Below are positions 52,450 through 62,999 of a stretch of 64,000 bases of DNA, one piece after another; the stretch's first letter is position 1; the number at the start of each line of letters is the position of its first letter. The notes beneath the pieces were generated by a model. The model made no database searches. It was not told the DNA's origin and was given only the letters and a program-made list of their open reading frames with translations. The stretch lies in assembly GCA_023512835.1 (NCBI GenBank), contig CM042085.1:49719569-49783568 (forward strand), read 5' to 3'. The position numbers and the translations under genes were made by a program. The stretch is from Taxillus chinensis. Lineage: Eukaryota; Streptophyta; Magnoliopsida; Santalales; Loranthaceae.

Positions 52450-53173
52450 TGACCTAATTTAATTGTCTTTAGGTTTCGTAGCAAGTGCATTGGTTAAGTA
52501 ATAAAATGGAGTATTAAGACTCCGGTTGTCGAACCCACAGGGTGGTAGCTAATGCTGTTAAGCAGCAAACACTAAGTTAACAAGTTGAATTTATGTCTAG
52601 ACAATTGATTTTTGAGTTGTAAATGTATAAGTCTTAAACATGCAAAATGTAGAAACTATTGAGATTGTAACGCAATTCGAAGATAGCAATGAATTAAAGG
52701 ATCTAGGGTCACAATTTCACCACCCAATGCCTGATAATACTCTGGTTATTGTACTTGCTTAAAAACATTTAATTAATTCCAAGTTTATAATGGTCATCAC
52801 CCACTTACACTTGGTCCATGAAAAGGGAAGTTTAAGTCTTTTAAACCATTTGGCCCATGAGAATAAAAGTGTTCAAAGGAAAACAACCAATTCAACAGAT
52901 ACAGATTTGGTCCATCATGTAATGTCAAATCTAGTTCATCAAATTCCACCCTAGACAAGGGCTGAGATAGTCTAACCATGCATTCATCAGACTTTGCATT
53001 AATCATTAATGAACTAATTAAAAACCCAGAATTTCATATAACAGCAAGCAAAATTCCATAATCCAGAATATTACAAGACCTGGGGGCTACATTGCTCCCC
53101 TAGAAATAAGGTTTTACCCCATAATCATTCTCACAATCACAATAAACCCAGAATAACACATGATTATAGTACC

Positions 53174-53237
<64 letters not shown>

Positions 53238-54285
53238 TAAATATGATTAACAGCCCCAACACTTCTCCTTCTCTGCCAGCAACCCCTTGCCGTCAAACTC
53301 AAAAGCTGCTTCTATCTCCAAGAACGTCTCTCTCTATCATTTGTCTGCGTCTCTGCCTCCAAGAGTAACCTCTTGTATCAGCCTTCCTAGCCTCCTTTTA
53401 TAGGGCTGCAAGTATTGTATAAAGTGTGCGCTAGTGCCAGCTGTTATCGCTACCAAAATGACGTAGTTTTGGTAAATGATCCTTATTCTTCATTCAAACC
53501 TTGAAAACACCTTAAACCAAGCAGAATTTGATTAAGCTCCAGAAGAGAAAAATCATCAACAAAACAAAACAAACTTGACTGTGCAAAAACATTCTTGCCT
53601 GTGGCAAAGGTCATTGTCACGGGCACCTCCTTTTGCTCTGAAACTTCACCCAAGACTTTATCACATCAGATAGAAGCCTTCCATGCAAAAACATCCTTGC
53701 CCGTGACAAAGGTCATTGTCACGGGCACCTCCAAATGGTCTGAAACGTTTATGAGAGGTAGATGGCATCATTTGGAGCAACTTTTGTTCTGCACGTGATA
53801 TCATATGAAGCCTCCTACTAAGTCAAAAAAAAATCCCAATATCATGTGCAAAATCTTTTGTTGTCTTTTTGCTCTGAAATTTTTATTGGAGGTATAGGGC
53901 ATCATTTGGAGCAACTTTTCCTTCTACACATGATATTGGTAAGGTCATTTTCATGGTCAAATAAATCAAAATGTGCTTGCTCAACACTGAGTGTGTGAAA
54001 AGGCCTCTTGCAGCCTTGTCGCTTGTAGCCTTCAAAATGCCTCCTTTTGAGCTCATATTTTGCCATAAGCTTCCTATTTAGTAGATAGAGTAGCCTAGCT
54101 GATGACTAGAGAAGAAATCATCCAAAAACCTGCCCAAAACAGCTCAAAAACACATATATAGCACAAGTAGTGTCTTTCTAGGGGTTAGAGCAAATATATA
54201 TGAAATATGGTACTAAACAGGTTCTAAACATGCTCTTAAACACCCTAAATAGGCTATAAAATAATAGTATAAATGCACATTATCA
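52450..54285 (-). mobile_element. Athila LTR shared by two copies
   Basis: A 1,836-bp LTR on the minus strand starting TGATAATGTGCATTTATACT at 54285 and ending AATTAGGTCA at 52450. The low side has primer-binding site and gag. The high side has the conserved 3' internal end (GCTTGAGAACAAGCAATGGT then AAGTGTGGTG) of another copy. A TATA box (CTATAAAAG, minus) is at 53403-53395, with the palindrome TACCAAAACTACGTCATTTT upstream at 53474-53451. It carries (AG)n at 53175-53234 and a repeated 105-bp unit (53581 and 53686). Confidence 0.86.
53175..53234. repeat. (AG)n microsatellite, 60 bp
   Basis: Uninterrupted GA/AG dinucleotide run within the Athila LTR, downstream of its TATA box. AG/CT tracts also occur after the TATA boxes of the chromovirus LTRs (1-25, about 48080-48115, 57875-57893). 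Confidence 0.97.
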
Positions 54286-54986
54286 AATACACCACACTTG
54301 AACCATTGCTTGTTCTCAAGCAAAAACACAATCAGGCAAAAAAAAACACTCATTCAAACATGAAGAAAAATAAAATAACAAACAAAAGAGTCATGTTTCC
54401 TAAGTATGCAACCTTATCATGCTGAAATGGCCATTTCAGTAAGCAAAACGAATTATAATTTAGCTTATTCATGTTCATACCTCTAAGTCCAACAACCATG
54501 CAGTCTCATTACTGAAAATCAGATATCAAAAAACATTTTATGCTAAAATAGAACTTAGCTACCCTTAAACTCCTCACCAAGGTCAGAACTGCCTCACTCA
54601 GATATAACTTTTCTTTTCTCTCATGCTCCAGCCCAAGATCAATACCTAACAAATAGGGGTAAAAAAACTCCTCACTACATTTTCCATTAGCTATTGATTA
54701 AGTTCTTGCCAAGCAAACATAAGATTTCCAAATTGTGCTCATCAAAGGAAACACACACTCTATTCTACTTACTGATAAACACTTTGAGCTAAAGATTTAA
54801 TCTCACACTTTGGAAACAAATTGCAAAACAAAACAACTTAGCCATTATGGTTGCAACACGAAAACAAAAACACATATAAACAGTAAGCCATTGTGGCTTT
54901 TATTCTGAAAACATTTTTTTTCTTTGTTTTTACTGTTGTTGGCTTTTTACACACTTCTTTTTAGTAATAACCTTACAAGGTTGCAT
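54286..54986 (-). mobile_element. 3' internal end of a second Athila copy
   Basis: 54392-54986 repeats 42672-43267 with scattered differences. The part next to the LTR (54286-54330) has the purine-rich AAGTGTGGTGTATT before the LTR start. The match ends near 54986. Confidence 0.82.
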
Positions 54987-55714
54987 TTAAATGAATTAAT
55001 CCTAACCATTTATTACATTAAATGAATTAATCCAAGCCATTGATCACATCAACCTATCAGAGAATTAATCTGGGTTGTTCATCTTCTAGAACTGGCAGTT
55101 TTAGCACCTTTGATGATCTAAAACATGACCTTAGAGATCTTAAACATGTTTATGATAGGAATTAAAGTTGCTTAGAATGATGAGAGCTGTCACCAGGTTC
55201 AAAAACATTTTGCCCGTGTCAAAGAAATTCTGCATGTGATAAACACCTTTGTGCACATGACAAAGCTTTTCGAGGCCTTTCACCATTCCATTCACCCCAA
55301 ACTTATTTTTCCTGGATAGCCAACTCAAATAGCTACAAAACGGTACCAATTAAAAGCCAATCCGAAGTCGGTAGAGAAAGATATGAGTTTTTGAAGTTGA
55401 CGCAGTTTTCCCAATCTGTGCACTAGACCTTATTGTGCCGTGCAACACTTTTTACTGGGTATCAGAGCTAAATATTTTTCATATTATTTTTCCTGGATAG
55501 CTAACTCAAATGTATACAAAACGGTACCAATTATAAGCTAATCGGAGCTGTAATGAGTGAGATATAATTTTTCAATTTTTGAACTGAAAAACTGCACAAC
55601 TGCTTCAAATCTAAACATACTACTTTTCAGATAGCTCTTCAATCTAATGTTAACATCTATGGTGACAACAAATCCAACATCTCTCAAAACTCTATTAGTA
55701 CTTTTGGATCTTCA
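54987..55714. other. Unassigned 0.7-kb stretch
   Basis: No coding frame. Holds two related 60-bp segments starting TTTTCCTGGATAGC(C/T)AACTC at about 55308 and 55488, each with ACAAAACGGTACCAATTA. A short 34-bp duplication (AAATGAATTAATCC...) is at 54988 and 55019. Could be the 3' region of the Tat copy that follows, or another LTR piece. Confidence 0.4.
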
Positions 55715-56508
55715 AGAAGCCTTTTCAATTCCTATTGACCCTAGATGCCTTTTCAATTCTCATTGGCCCTAAATGCCTTTTAAATTCCTATCGGCCCTAG
55801 ATGCCTTCTCAATTCATGTTGGCCCTAAATGCCTTCTCGTCCAATCTCAACAACCTTCTCAATTCCTATTGGCCCAAGATGCCTTTTCAAGTCCTGTCGG
55901 CCCAAGATGCCATTTCAATTCCTGTCGGCCCAAGATGCCTTCTCACTTCCTATCTATGCCATTTCAATTCCTGTCAGCCCTAGATGCCTTCTCAATTCCT
56001 GTTTATGCATTTTCAATTCATATTGGCCTAAGATGCCTTTTCGATTCCCGTTGGCCCCAGATGCCTTTTCAATTTATGTTGCCCCTAGATGCCTTTTTGA
56101 TTCCTGTCGGCCCTAGATACCTTTTCAATTCCGGTTTGCCCTAGATGCCTTCTCGTCCAATCTCAATAACATTCTCAATTCCTATTGGCCCAAGATGCCT
56201 TTTCAAGTCTTGTTGGCCCAAGATGTTATTTCAATTCCTGTCGACCCAAGATGCCTTCTCACTTCCTATCTATGCCATTTTAATTCTTGTCAGCCTTAAA
56301 TGCCTTCTCAATTCCTATCTATGACTTTTCAATTCTTGTTGGCCGAAGGTGCCTTTTCAATTCATGTTGGCCCAAGATGCCTTTTCAATTCATGTGGGCC
56401 CTAGATGCCTTTTAAACTCTTGTTGGCCCAAGGTGCCTTTTCAAATCCTGTTGGCCCAAGATGTCATTTCAATTCCTGTCTGCCCTATATGCCTTCTCAA
56501 TTCCTATC
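55715..56508. repeat. Tat 3'-region minisatellite, left half
   Basis: About 27 units of 28-29 bp on TTGGCCCAAGATGCCTTTTC + AATTCCTG. A block beginning CGTCCAATCTCAA recurs at 55838 and 56152, showing a higher-order repeat of about 310 bp. The array continues at 58465 after the solo LTR. Confidence 0.93.
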
Positions 56509-58459
56509 TGTCACACCCCAATTTCCTTCCACTTGGAAATGAGTAGTGACTGCCCATGCCCGCACCCGAAGGGACAAGGGGTTGGTGCAAGCACCTTAAA
56601 AGGACTTCTGGCACGGGTGCTGTCCCAAACCTGCACAACCAGGCTAACATGCCAAGGGGCATGCTCCTGCTCCCAAACCATGCACACAAACACAAATTGA
56701 ATAACAACATCTCATTTTATTTCATTTCAAAGACTAAATGTTTATTACAACCCAGTCGGGGAAAAACCCCTATGAAGCCACAAATAAAACCAAACCCAAT
56801 TCCAAACACATAAAACCAGAGTACAACAAAGGAAATAACATAAAACTCCCAGCCTCAGGGGCCTAGCTCCTCGGCCTTCACCTACTGCCTGCTAAACCCT
56901 GCAAAAGAACAGTTTATAGGAGGGGTGAGCAAACCATAGCTTAGTAGGGATCCAGTCTCCCCATACCCGTCCCGCTCTACAACATGCATGATATGTGTAT
57001 GCTTGTGCTCGTGTCGTGCCTAAGGCTAAAGCGGCAAACATCACCCAGAAACACTCTTTACCTGAGCCCGCACCGGAGGGCAGAGGACACCCCGCCACCA
57101 CGGCGACATGACATACCACATCCAGGCGAATGTTGCATGGACACCAATGCAACATTTTCCACCCGAGTCAGATATTGTCAACCACCTCCTCGGGCGCCAT
57201 ACCTACCCTCAGGAATGGGTGTAGACTTAGCCCACCGTCGTGAGTGCTACACCGAGACTCAGGACCACGTCCTGGCCAAATCTCAAAGGGGTCCAGCTAT
57301 TGTGCCTGGCCCATATCTCGACTCGGTCTCAAACAAATCAACGAACAACATAGCATTACATCTCAACATGTAAACTCAGACAAGCATTTACACTTGATTT
57401 CGGAGGGACCAACATGGTCGAGATACAAGCCACACACATCAGCCTCATAGGCTTAAAATCAAATACAAGTCAAACACAGTACACACCAGTCACGCAGGTA
57501 TATCATCAGACACCCATATACAAGGTCTCACGGGCATTATATTGAATACATGGCATGCAGGCCTCACAGACATTTTATCAAATACATAGTGTGCAGGCCT
57601 CACAGACATTTTATCAAACACATGGTGGGCATAAACAAACCCAGAAAATCCTCAGGCCAAATTTAACATCAGAATCAACAGAACATGCCACTCAAGGCCA
57701 ACATCCATATAGGAGATCACACCTATATGGATTTACATATATATATATAGGTGAATATCCTAGAACAGAGGAGAGTTAGGAAGAACAAGAATCCCTACCT
57801 CAGACTTTTGTTCTAACCTCCACGCTAGACAGCTCCCAACGACGCGAACCACCACGGCAACTGCCCGGAGATCCTCTCTCTCTCTCTCTCTCTAGCAGCA
57901 GCTGCAACAAAGGAGAACACAAGAACCCTAAACTCAAACTCAAGCCCTCATTATATAGACACTACCCACATCAAAACGACGTAGTTTTGATTAAGTAAAC
58001 CCAGGATCAAAACGACGTAGTTTTGGTCACACAAGTTAGCACGTTTCCGCACCCATATAGGCCAAAATACTCAGAATTTCAACATGGTCCTTTGGAGAAA
58101 GATCATTAGAATGTCAAAACCAAGGGAATCATGCAAAAATATGGCTGCACACCAATTTGCACGTGAATTCCCCAATTCACGTGCAACTCCATATGCACTC
58201 CAAATGCGCTCAAACTTCACCCCTAGCCTCCTTGCATCATTTAGAAGACAACCACACTTGCACGTGAATTGGACCCATTTCACGTGCACCTCACATACAC
58301 GTCCGTTTGGCCTGAAACTTATGTGGTAGATAGAGGACATCATTCTAAGCATCTTTCCTTTTGCACGTGAATTCATTTGAGCCCATTCACTAGGTCAAAA
58401 TCTAGAAAAACTCTACTCAGAAGGCAAAACGTGACTAACTCAAGGTACGGGTCCTTACA
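56509..58459 (-). mobile_element. Complete solo chromovirus LTR (TSD CTATC)
   Basis: A 1,951-bp LTR, sense strand TGTAAGGACCCGTACCTTGA to GGGGTGTGACA. Identical 5-bp flanks CTATC at 56504-56508 and 58460-58464. Diverged relative of the LTR at 47537: it keeps two copies of the ACGT palindrome (57970-57991, 58006-58027), TATA at about 57953-57960, an AG tract, and the donor/acceptor pair (57798 and 56899, minus). An extra repeated element, TTGCACGTGAATT and relatives, occurs four times in U3 (58150-58370). Confidence 0.95.
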
Positions 58460-58464
58460 CTATC

Positions 58465-58720
58465 AATGCCTTTTCAATTCCTATTGGCCCAAGATGCCTT
58501 TTCGATTCTTGTTGGCCCAAGATGCATTTTCGATTCTTGTTGGCCTAAGATGCCTTTTCAATTCTCATCGGCCCTAGATGCCATTTTAATCCCAGTCATC
58601 CCTAGATACCTTTTCAATTTCTATTGGCCCTAGATGCCCTCTCAATTCCTGTTAGGCCCTAAATGCCCTTTTCATTCCTGTCAAGCCCTAGATGCCTTGA
58701 CAAATTTTTTCAATTCCCAC
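58465..58720. repeat. Tat 3'-region minisatellite, right half
   Basis: About nine more units of the 28-29 bp repeat, ending in degenerate form at TCCCACCAACCACAAATACC. Together with 55715-56508 it formed one array before the solo LTR inserted. Confidence 0.92.
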
Positions 58721-58838
58721 CAACCACAAATACCTCTTCACATTCTTGGGGACAGACCCAACCACGACATCCTACCCTGCTTCTGCGCTAGGTAAGTCAG
58801 GTAAATGCTCTAACCCGTCCAAAATGATTCCCTTTTAT

Positions 58839-58883
58839 CTTTGTATACTGTTTGTATACAAACAATGTACAAAGAGGGGCAGC
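58839..58883 (+). other. Palindrome and polypurine tract of Tat copy D
   Basis: CTTTGTATACTG..TTTGTATACAAA..CAATGTACAAAG (58839-58874) is a near-perfect palindrome joined to AAAGAGGGGCAGC and the LTR start. It matches 31090-31134, so it is a conserved part of the element's 3' end. Confidence 0.85.
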
Positions 58884-60240
58884 TGTTGGACCCCATTTTG
58901 TCCAGGTTAGACATACTAACCCCATTTTATATATATCCTCTACCCATGCCATATTTTTGTTGAACAAATCTATAAAGATCCCCCACTATGAAGGAGTCGG
59001 CCCCAGGTTTGGAGTTGATGTTAATCCAATTTCCATAAGATGGATAAACTATGACACGAACAGAGAAGCCCAACATTGAAAACCTCTGTTACAAGCCCCT
59101 GAAGTGCCCCAAGGCCAACACCAGATAATAGAGGATGAAATTTGGAGAACAGAGCATTTGACCATGCACAATTCCAAGTTAGGGCTAAAAATTATAAAAG
59201 GTAAATTCAAAGAGTCAGGGTCAAATCTGGAGCATCGTGGTTAAATATGGAGCTTCACTGATCCGGAATAAGCCTCTATTGATACAGAGTAAGGATCCGA
59301 GCCTCCCACTGATCCGGAAGAAGCCTCCACTAATACGGAGTAAGGATCCGAGCCTCTAACTGATCCATAATAAGCCTCCATTGATACGGAGTAAGAATCC
59401 GAGCCTTCCACTAGCATGGAGTAAGGATCCGAACCTCCCACTGATCCGTAATAAGCCTCCACTAATACCAAGTAAGGATTTAAGCCTTTCACTGATCCAG
59501 AATAAGCCTCCATTGATACAGAGTAAGGATTCGATCCTTCCACTAATCTAAAATAAGCCTCAATGATACGGAGTAAGGATCCGAGCTTTCCACTAGCCCG
59601 GAAATCATCCCCACAATGTGGAATAAGCTCCGAGTCAGCTTTGACCTTCTGACCTTCGACCTTTCCGACCTTTGACCTTTGTTATTTGGCCTTTTATCCA
59701 TGGGCTCTCTCATTGTTTGTTCATAGGATACGTTATTATTAGTTGGGCCTTGTCAGAAGATGCTTTTCAACAAATGTAGGACACATGTGCTCACAACAAA
59801 ACGAAAAAGTAATTACAATTTACCTTATTTTTTGCGCAGGTCATCCAACCGCTAGACAAAAGCTAGAACCTTGCAGTAAAAAATACTGACACTCATAATA
59901 GAAAAATAAATGCACATTAATGATGGTCCATCCAAATTCTCCAATAAAGGGAGGCTCTCTCTTCCCATACTAAAGGGGGACATTTGAGCACAAGGAGGAA
60001 ACATTCTTGAAAATATAAACCTCTGCTATTCTGCCATCTTCTCAGTCCTCTCACCCAGATGGACTCCCTAATCATAAAAACACTCTCTAAATTGTTATCA
60101 TTCCCTCCGCAATTTCGCCTAGCTCCCTCGTTCAAAAGCACATAAAAACAAAAAAGGAGCCACACAGTTTGACTTTTTTTTGATCCACCTCTCTCTCTCT
60201 CTACTTTTCCAAATACCCATACACATAGTCTCTCTTGCAA
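58884..60240 (+). mobile_element. Tat copy D 3' LTR, truncated
   Basis: Starts TGTTGGACCCCATTTTGTCC. Carries the CGGAGTAAGGATCCGAGCC array in sense orientation (about 59258-59600), then TTTGACC units and a downstream part matching 32160-32640 of copy A. It ends abruptly near 60240 against chromovirus sequence on the other strand; about half of the LTR is missing. Confidence 0.87.
59258..59600 (+). repeat. Array of CGGAGTAAGGATCCGAGCC units in the Tat D LTR
   Basis: About seven units of some 48-60 bp, e.g. ATACGGAGTAAGGATCCGAG + CCTCCACTGATCCGGAATAAGC. Same unit as 38240-38690, seen here in LTR sense orientation. Confidence 0.92.
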
Positions 60241-61174
60241 AGAATAACAAACACATGCAACCTATCATGCATCACCACAAGCCGCAACCACAAATGGATC
60301 ATACGTCGCACACACACATCACACAATAGGACATGTATCCACAATCTCAATAAAGCATAACACAAAAGGCATTCATGTTTCCCTCACAAAGAAAATAGGA
60401 TGACATATCCAATCACCATCAAAGAACTCAAGTACATATCCTCATGTCTCAATATACATCTCAAATACAAAATACATATCTCAAAAGGACAACAAGCATA
60501 TGAAACAAGACACATCAAAATCTTTTGGCCCAAAAGCCACCTCCCACCCTCAAAATTGTTCGTCCTCGAATAATGTCGGGTATTGCTCATGCATCATAAA
60601 CTCACGTTCCCATGTCTCCTCTTTTATGCCACGGTGTTGCCACAACACGCGAACTAATGGAATAGTGCGACCACGCAAAAGCTTCTCCCGTCAATCTTAT
60701 ATCTAGATAGGAGCCTCAACAAGGGACATGTCATCCTCAATATCTAATGTCCCCAATCAATCACATGAGTTAGGTCAGGATGATACTTCCTCAACTAGGA
60801 CACATGGAACATATTGTGCACCCAACTCAATCGCGCTGGCAATGCTAACCTATAAGCCACTGGCCCCACATGAGCCATAATCTCAAAAGGACTAATAAAC
60901 CACAGAGATAGCTTTGAACCGCTCCCAAACTATCAATGCCCATGACATGGAGAAACACGGAAGAACACGTGATCTCCCACTGAAAACTCCAAAGGCCTCC
61001 ACCACTAATCTGCATAAGGTTTCTAGCGACTTTGAGCTGACAACAAGCGCTGACGGATCAACTTAACCATCTCTGTAGCCTCTTGAACTAACTGTGGTCC
61101 AAAAAGAGTTGCCTCCCCCACCTCAATCTAGCACAAAGGTGACCGACTTGGTCTGCCATATAACGCCTTAAAAG
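60241..61174 (-). pseudogene. Chromovirus integrase C-terminus and chromodomain end
   Basis: On the minus strand, after the MITE: KALYGRPS, REATEMVKLIRQRLLSAQSR (typical of the Tekay-like integrase tail) and PLEFSVGDHVFFRVSP, then heavy decay. The chromodomain end EETWEREFMMHEQYPTLFED is followed by a stop near 60552. 60241-60540 is an A/C-rich noncoding 3' stretch. The 3' LTR expected next is absent: Tat LTR sequence adjoins. Confidence 0.8.
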
Positions 61175-61667
61175 TAGGGGTGTTAAACGGGCAGGTTGGG
61201 CAGAGTCAGGCCCGGCCTTTGCGGGCCTGGGTCTAAACGGGCTTAGTCCATTTAGGCCCACTTTTAAATGGGCCAAAAATATCTAGCCCGGCCCGGCCCG
61301 CTGGCCAACCCGTTTAATATTTTAATTTTTTAAAATAATTTTTTTACTTTAAATATCTTATTTTTCTAAAAAAAGATAATTTTAGCCTCCATGGATGGAT
61401 GAAACACAACCTAGAAATAACTATAAATACGGTTAAACTTATAAAATATTAATACTATATGTAAAATTTAAAGAAAATAAACTAAAAAAAAGTCAAAATA
61501 AAAAAATAAAACAAAAACAAAATTAATGTTGGCCCATAGGCTTGGCCCGTGAGCCAAAGCCCATTTTGACTAGCATATAAATGGGCCAAAATTTACAGGC
61601 TCAGCCCGTGAAAAAATATGAGCTGGCCCGCCTGGCCCGCGGGCGAGCAGCCCGTTTAACATCCTTA
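61175..61667. mobile_element. hAT-like MITE, 493 bp, 8-bp TSD
   Basis: Terminal inverted repeats TAGGGGTGTTAAACGGGC and, at the right end, GCCCGTTTAACATCCTTA. Flanked by CTTAAAAG (61167-61174) and CTCAAAAG (61668-61675), an 8-bp duplication with one difference. GGCCCGGCCCG-rich arms surround an AT-rich core. TAGGGGTG-type ends with 8-bp duplication are typical of non-autonomous hAT elements. It interrupts the integrase between GMTPF and KALYG. Confidence 0.92.
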
Positions 61668-61675
61668 CTCAAAAG

Positions 61676-62999
61676 GAGTCATCCCAATGGATGCCTGATA
61701 ACTTTTATTATAAGAAAACTCCACCAAAGGAAGGTGAGTTGCTCACGAACCACCAAAGTCTAACACATAGGCCTTTAACATGTCCTCCAATGTTTGATTT
61801 GTCCTCTCTATCTGATCGTCAGTCTCAGGGTGAAAAGTTGTACTCATGCAAAGCTTTGTCCCCATAGCCTCCTACAAGCCTGCCCAAAAACAGGAAGTGA
61901 ACCTCGAATCTCTGTCAGACACAATTGACGACGGTACCCCATGCAATATCTCAATTTCGTTCACATATAGCTAACTCAATGCCCCAATGTAATCTCGCTC
62001 TTGAACAGGAAGGAAATGGGCCAAATTCATCAGCCAATCCACAATCACCCAAATCATGTATTTCCTCCTAATGGTCGGTGGAAGTCCAGTCACAAAATCC
62101 ATCCTTATGTGGTCCCACTTCCACTCTGTTACTGGCAATGGCTGCAACATACCTGTTGGCCACTGATTGACAAGTGAGGTACCTTGCAACAAATACAACC
62201 ACATCACGTTTCATCCCAGGCTACCAAAAATGCCCCCTAAAGCGGATGGTACATCTTCATATCCCCTAGATGCACAACAACTCTAGACTGATGGAAATCC
62301 ATTATCACCTCATCTCAGAGAGAAGAAAACACTACCAGCCACCCCTAAAAGGATAACTCGTGCTCAGGACCCTCTGTCCAATCCTCAGATAACACGCCAG
62401 CCTCAATATGTGCATAGAGTAGCTCACACTATATCACCCAACTGTCCCTCTCGGACTCGCTAATATAGCTCACACACAATGACAAGAAGACTCAGAATTG
62501 TCCCACCATCACAAGTAATAGGCTACAACTGCAACATCGCCAACTGCTCCATCAGCTTCCATTCTCTCACTACAACCTCAGCCTTTCCTTTCCTGCTCAG
62601 TGCATTGTCCACAACATTGCCCTTGCCCAGGGTATAGGCAAGAATAAAATCAAATGTCTGCAAATACTCCACCCACCTCCTCTACCTCAAATTCAAGTCC
62701 CTTTGAGTAAAGATGTACTGCAGGCTCTTGTAGTCTAAGAACACCACAAACGTCTCCCCCAAAAGGTAATGTTGTCAGCTCTTTAAAACAAAGATGACAG
62801 CCGCCAACTCAAGATCATAAGTAGGGTAATTCTACTCATGTGGATTCAACTGCCTCGACCCATAAGCTATCACACTACGCTCTTGCATAAGCAAACACCC
62901 CAAACCAATCCTGGATGCATCACAATAGACCTCATATGGAACCTCCTCCTTAGGTAACCTTAACACTGGTGCGGTGGTCAAATGGGTTTTGAGAGCCTC
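61676..62999 (-). pseudogene. Chromovirus RNase H and integrase core
   Basis: From 62999 downwards: ALKTHLTTAPVLRLPKEEVP, VYCDASRIGLGCLLMQERSV and IAYGSRQLNPHE (RNase H), then in shifted frames YIFTQRDLNLR and NVVDNALSRKGKAEV. The integrase core includes LPVTEWKWDHIRMDFVTGLP (first Asp), [12 protein letters not shown] (second Asp) and [12 protein letters not shown] (Glu), with several stops. RT and everything upstream are absent because an LTR end lies at 63000. Confidence 0.87.

Noticed and set aside
55773..56546. Long overlapping open frames (about 60-120 codons) with repeated residues over 55773-56546
   Set aside because: They arise from the 28-29 bp minisatellite read in all three frames; the unit length is not a multiple of three and no start context or domain supports translation.
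59241..59543. 100-codon minus-strand frame with SVSMEAYSGSV repeats
   Set aside because: Shadow of the Tat D LTR array; no coding evidence.
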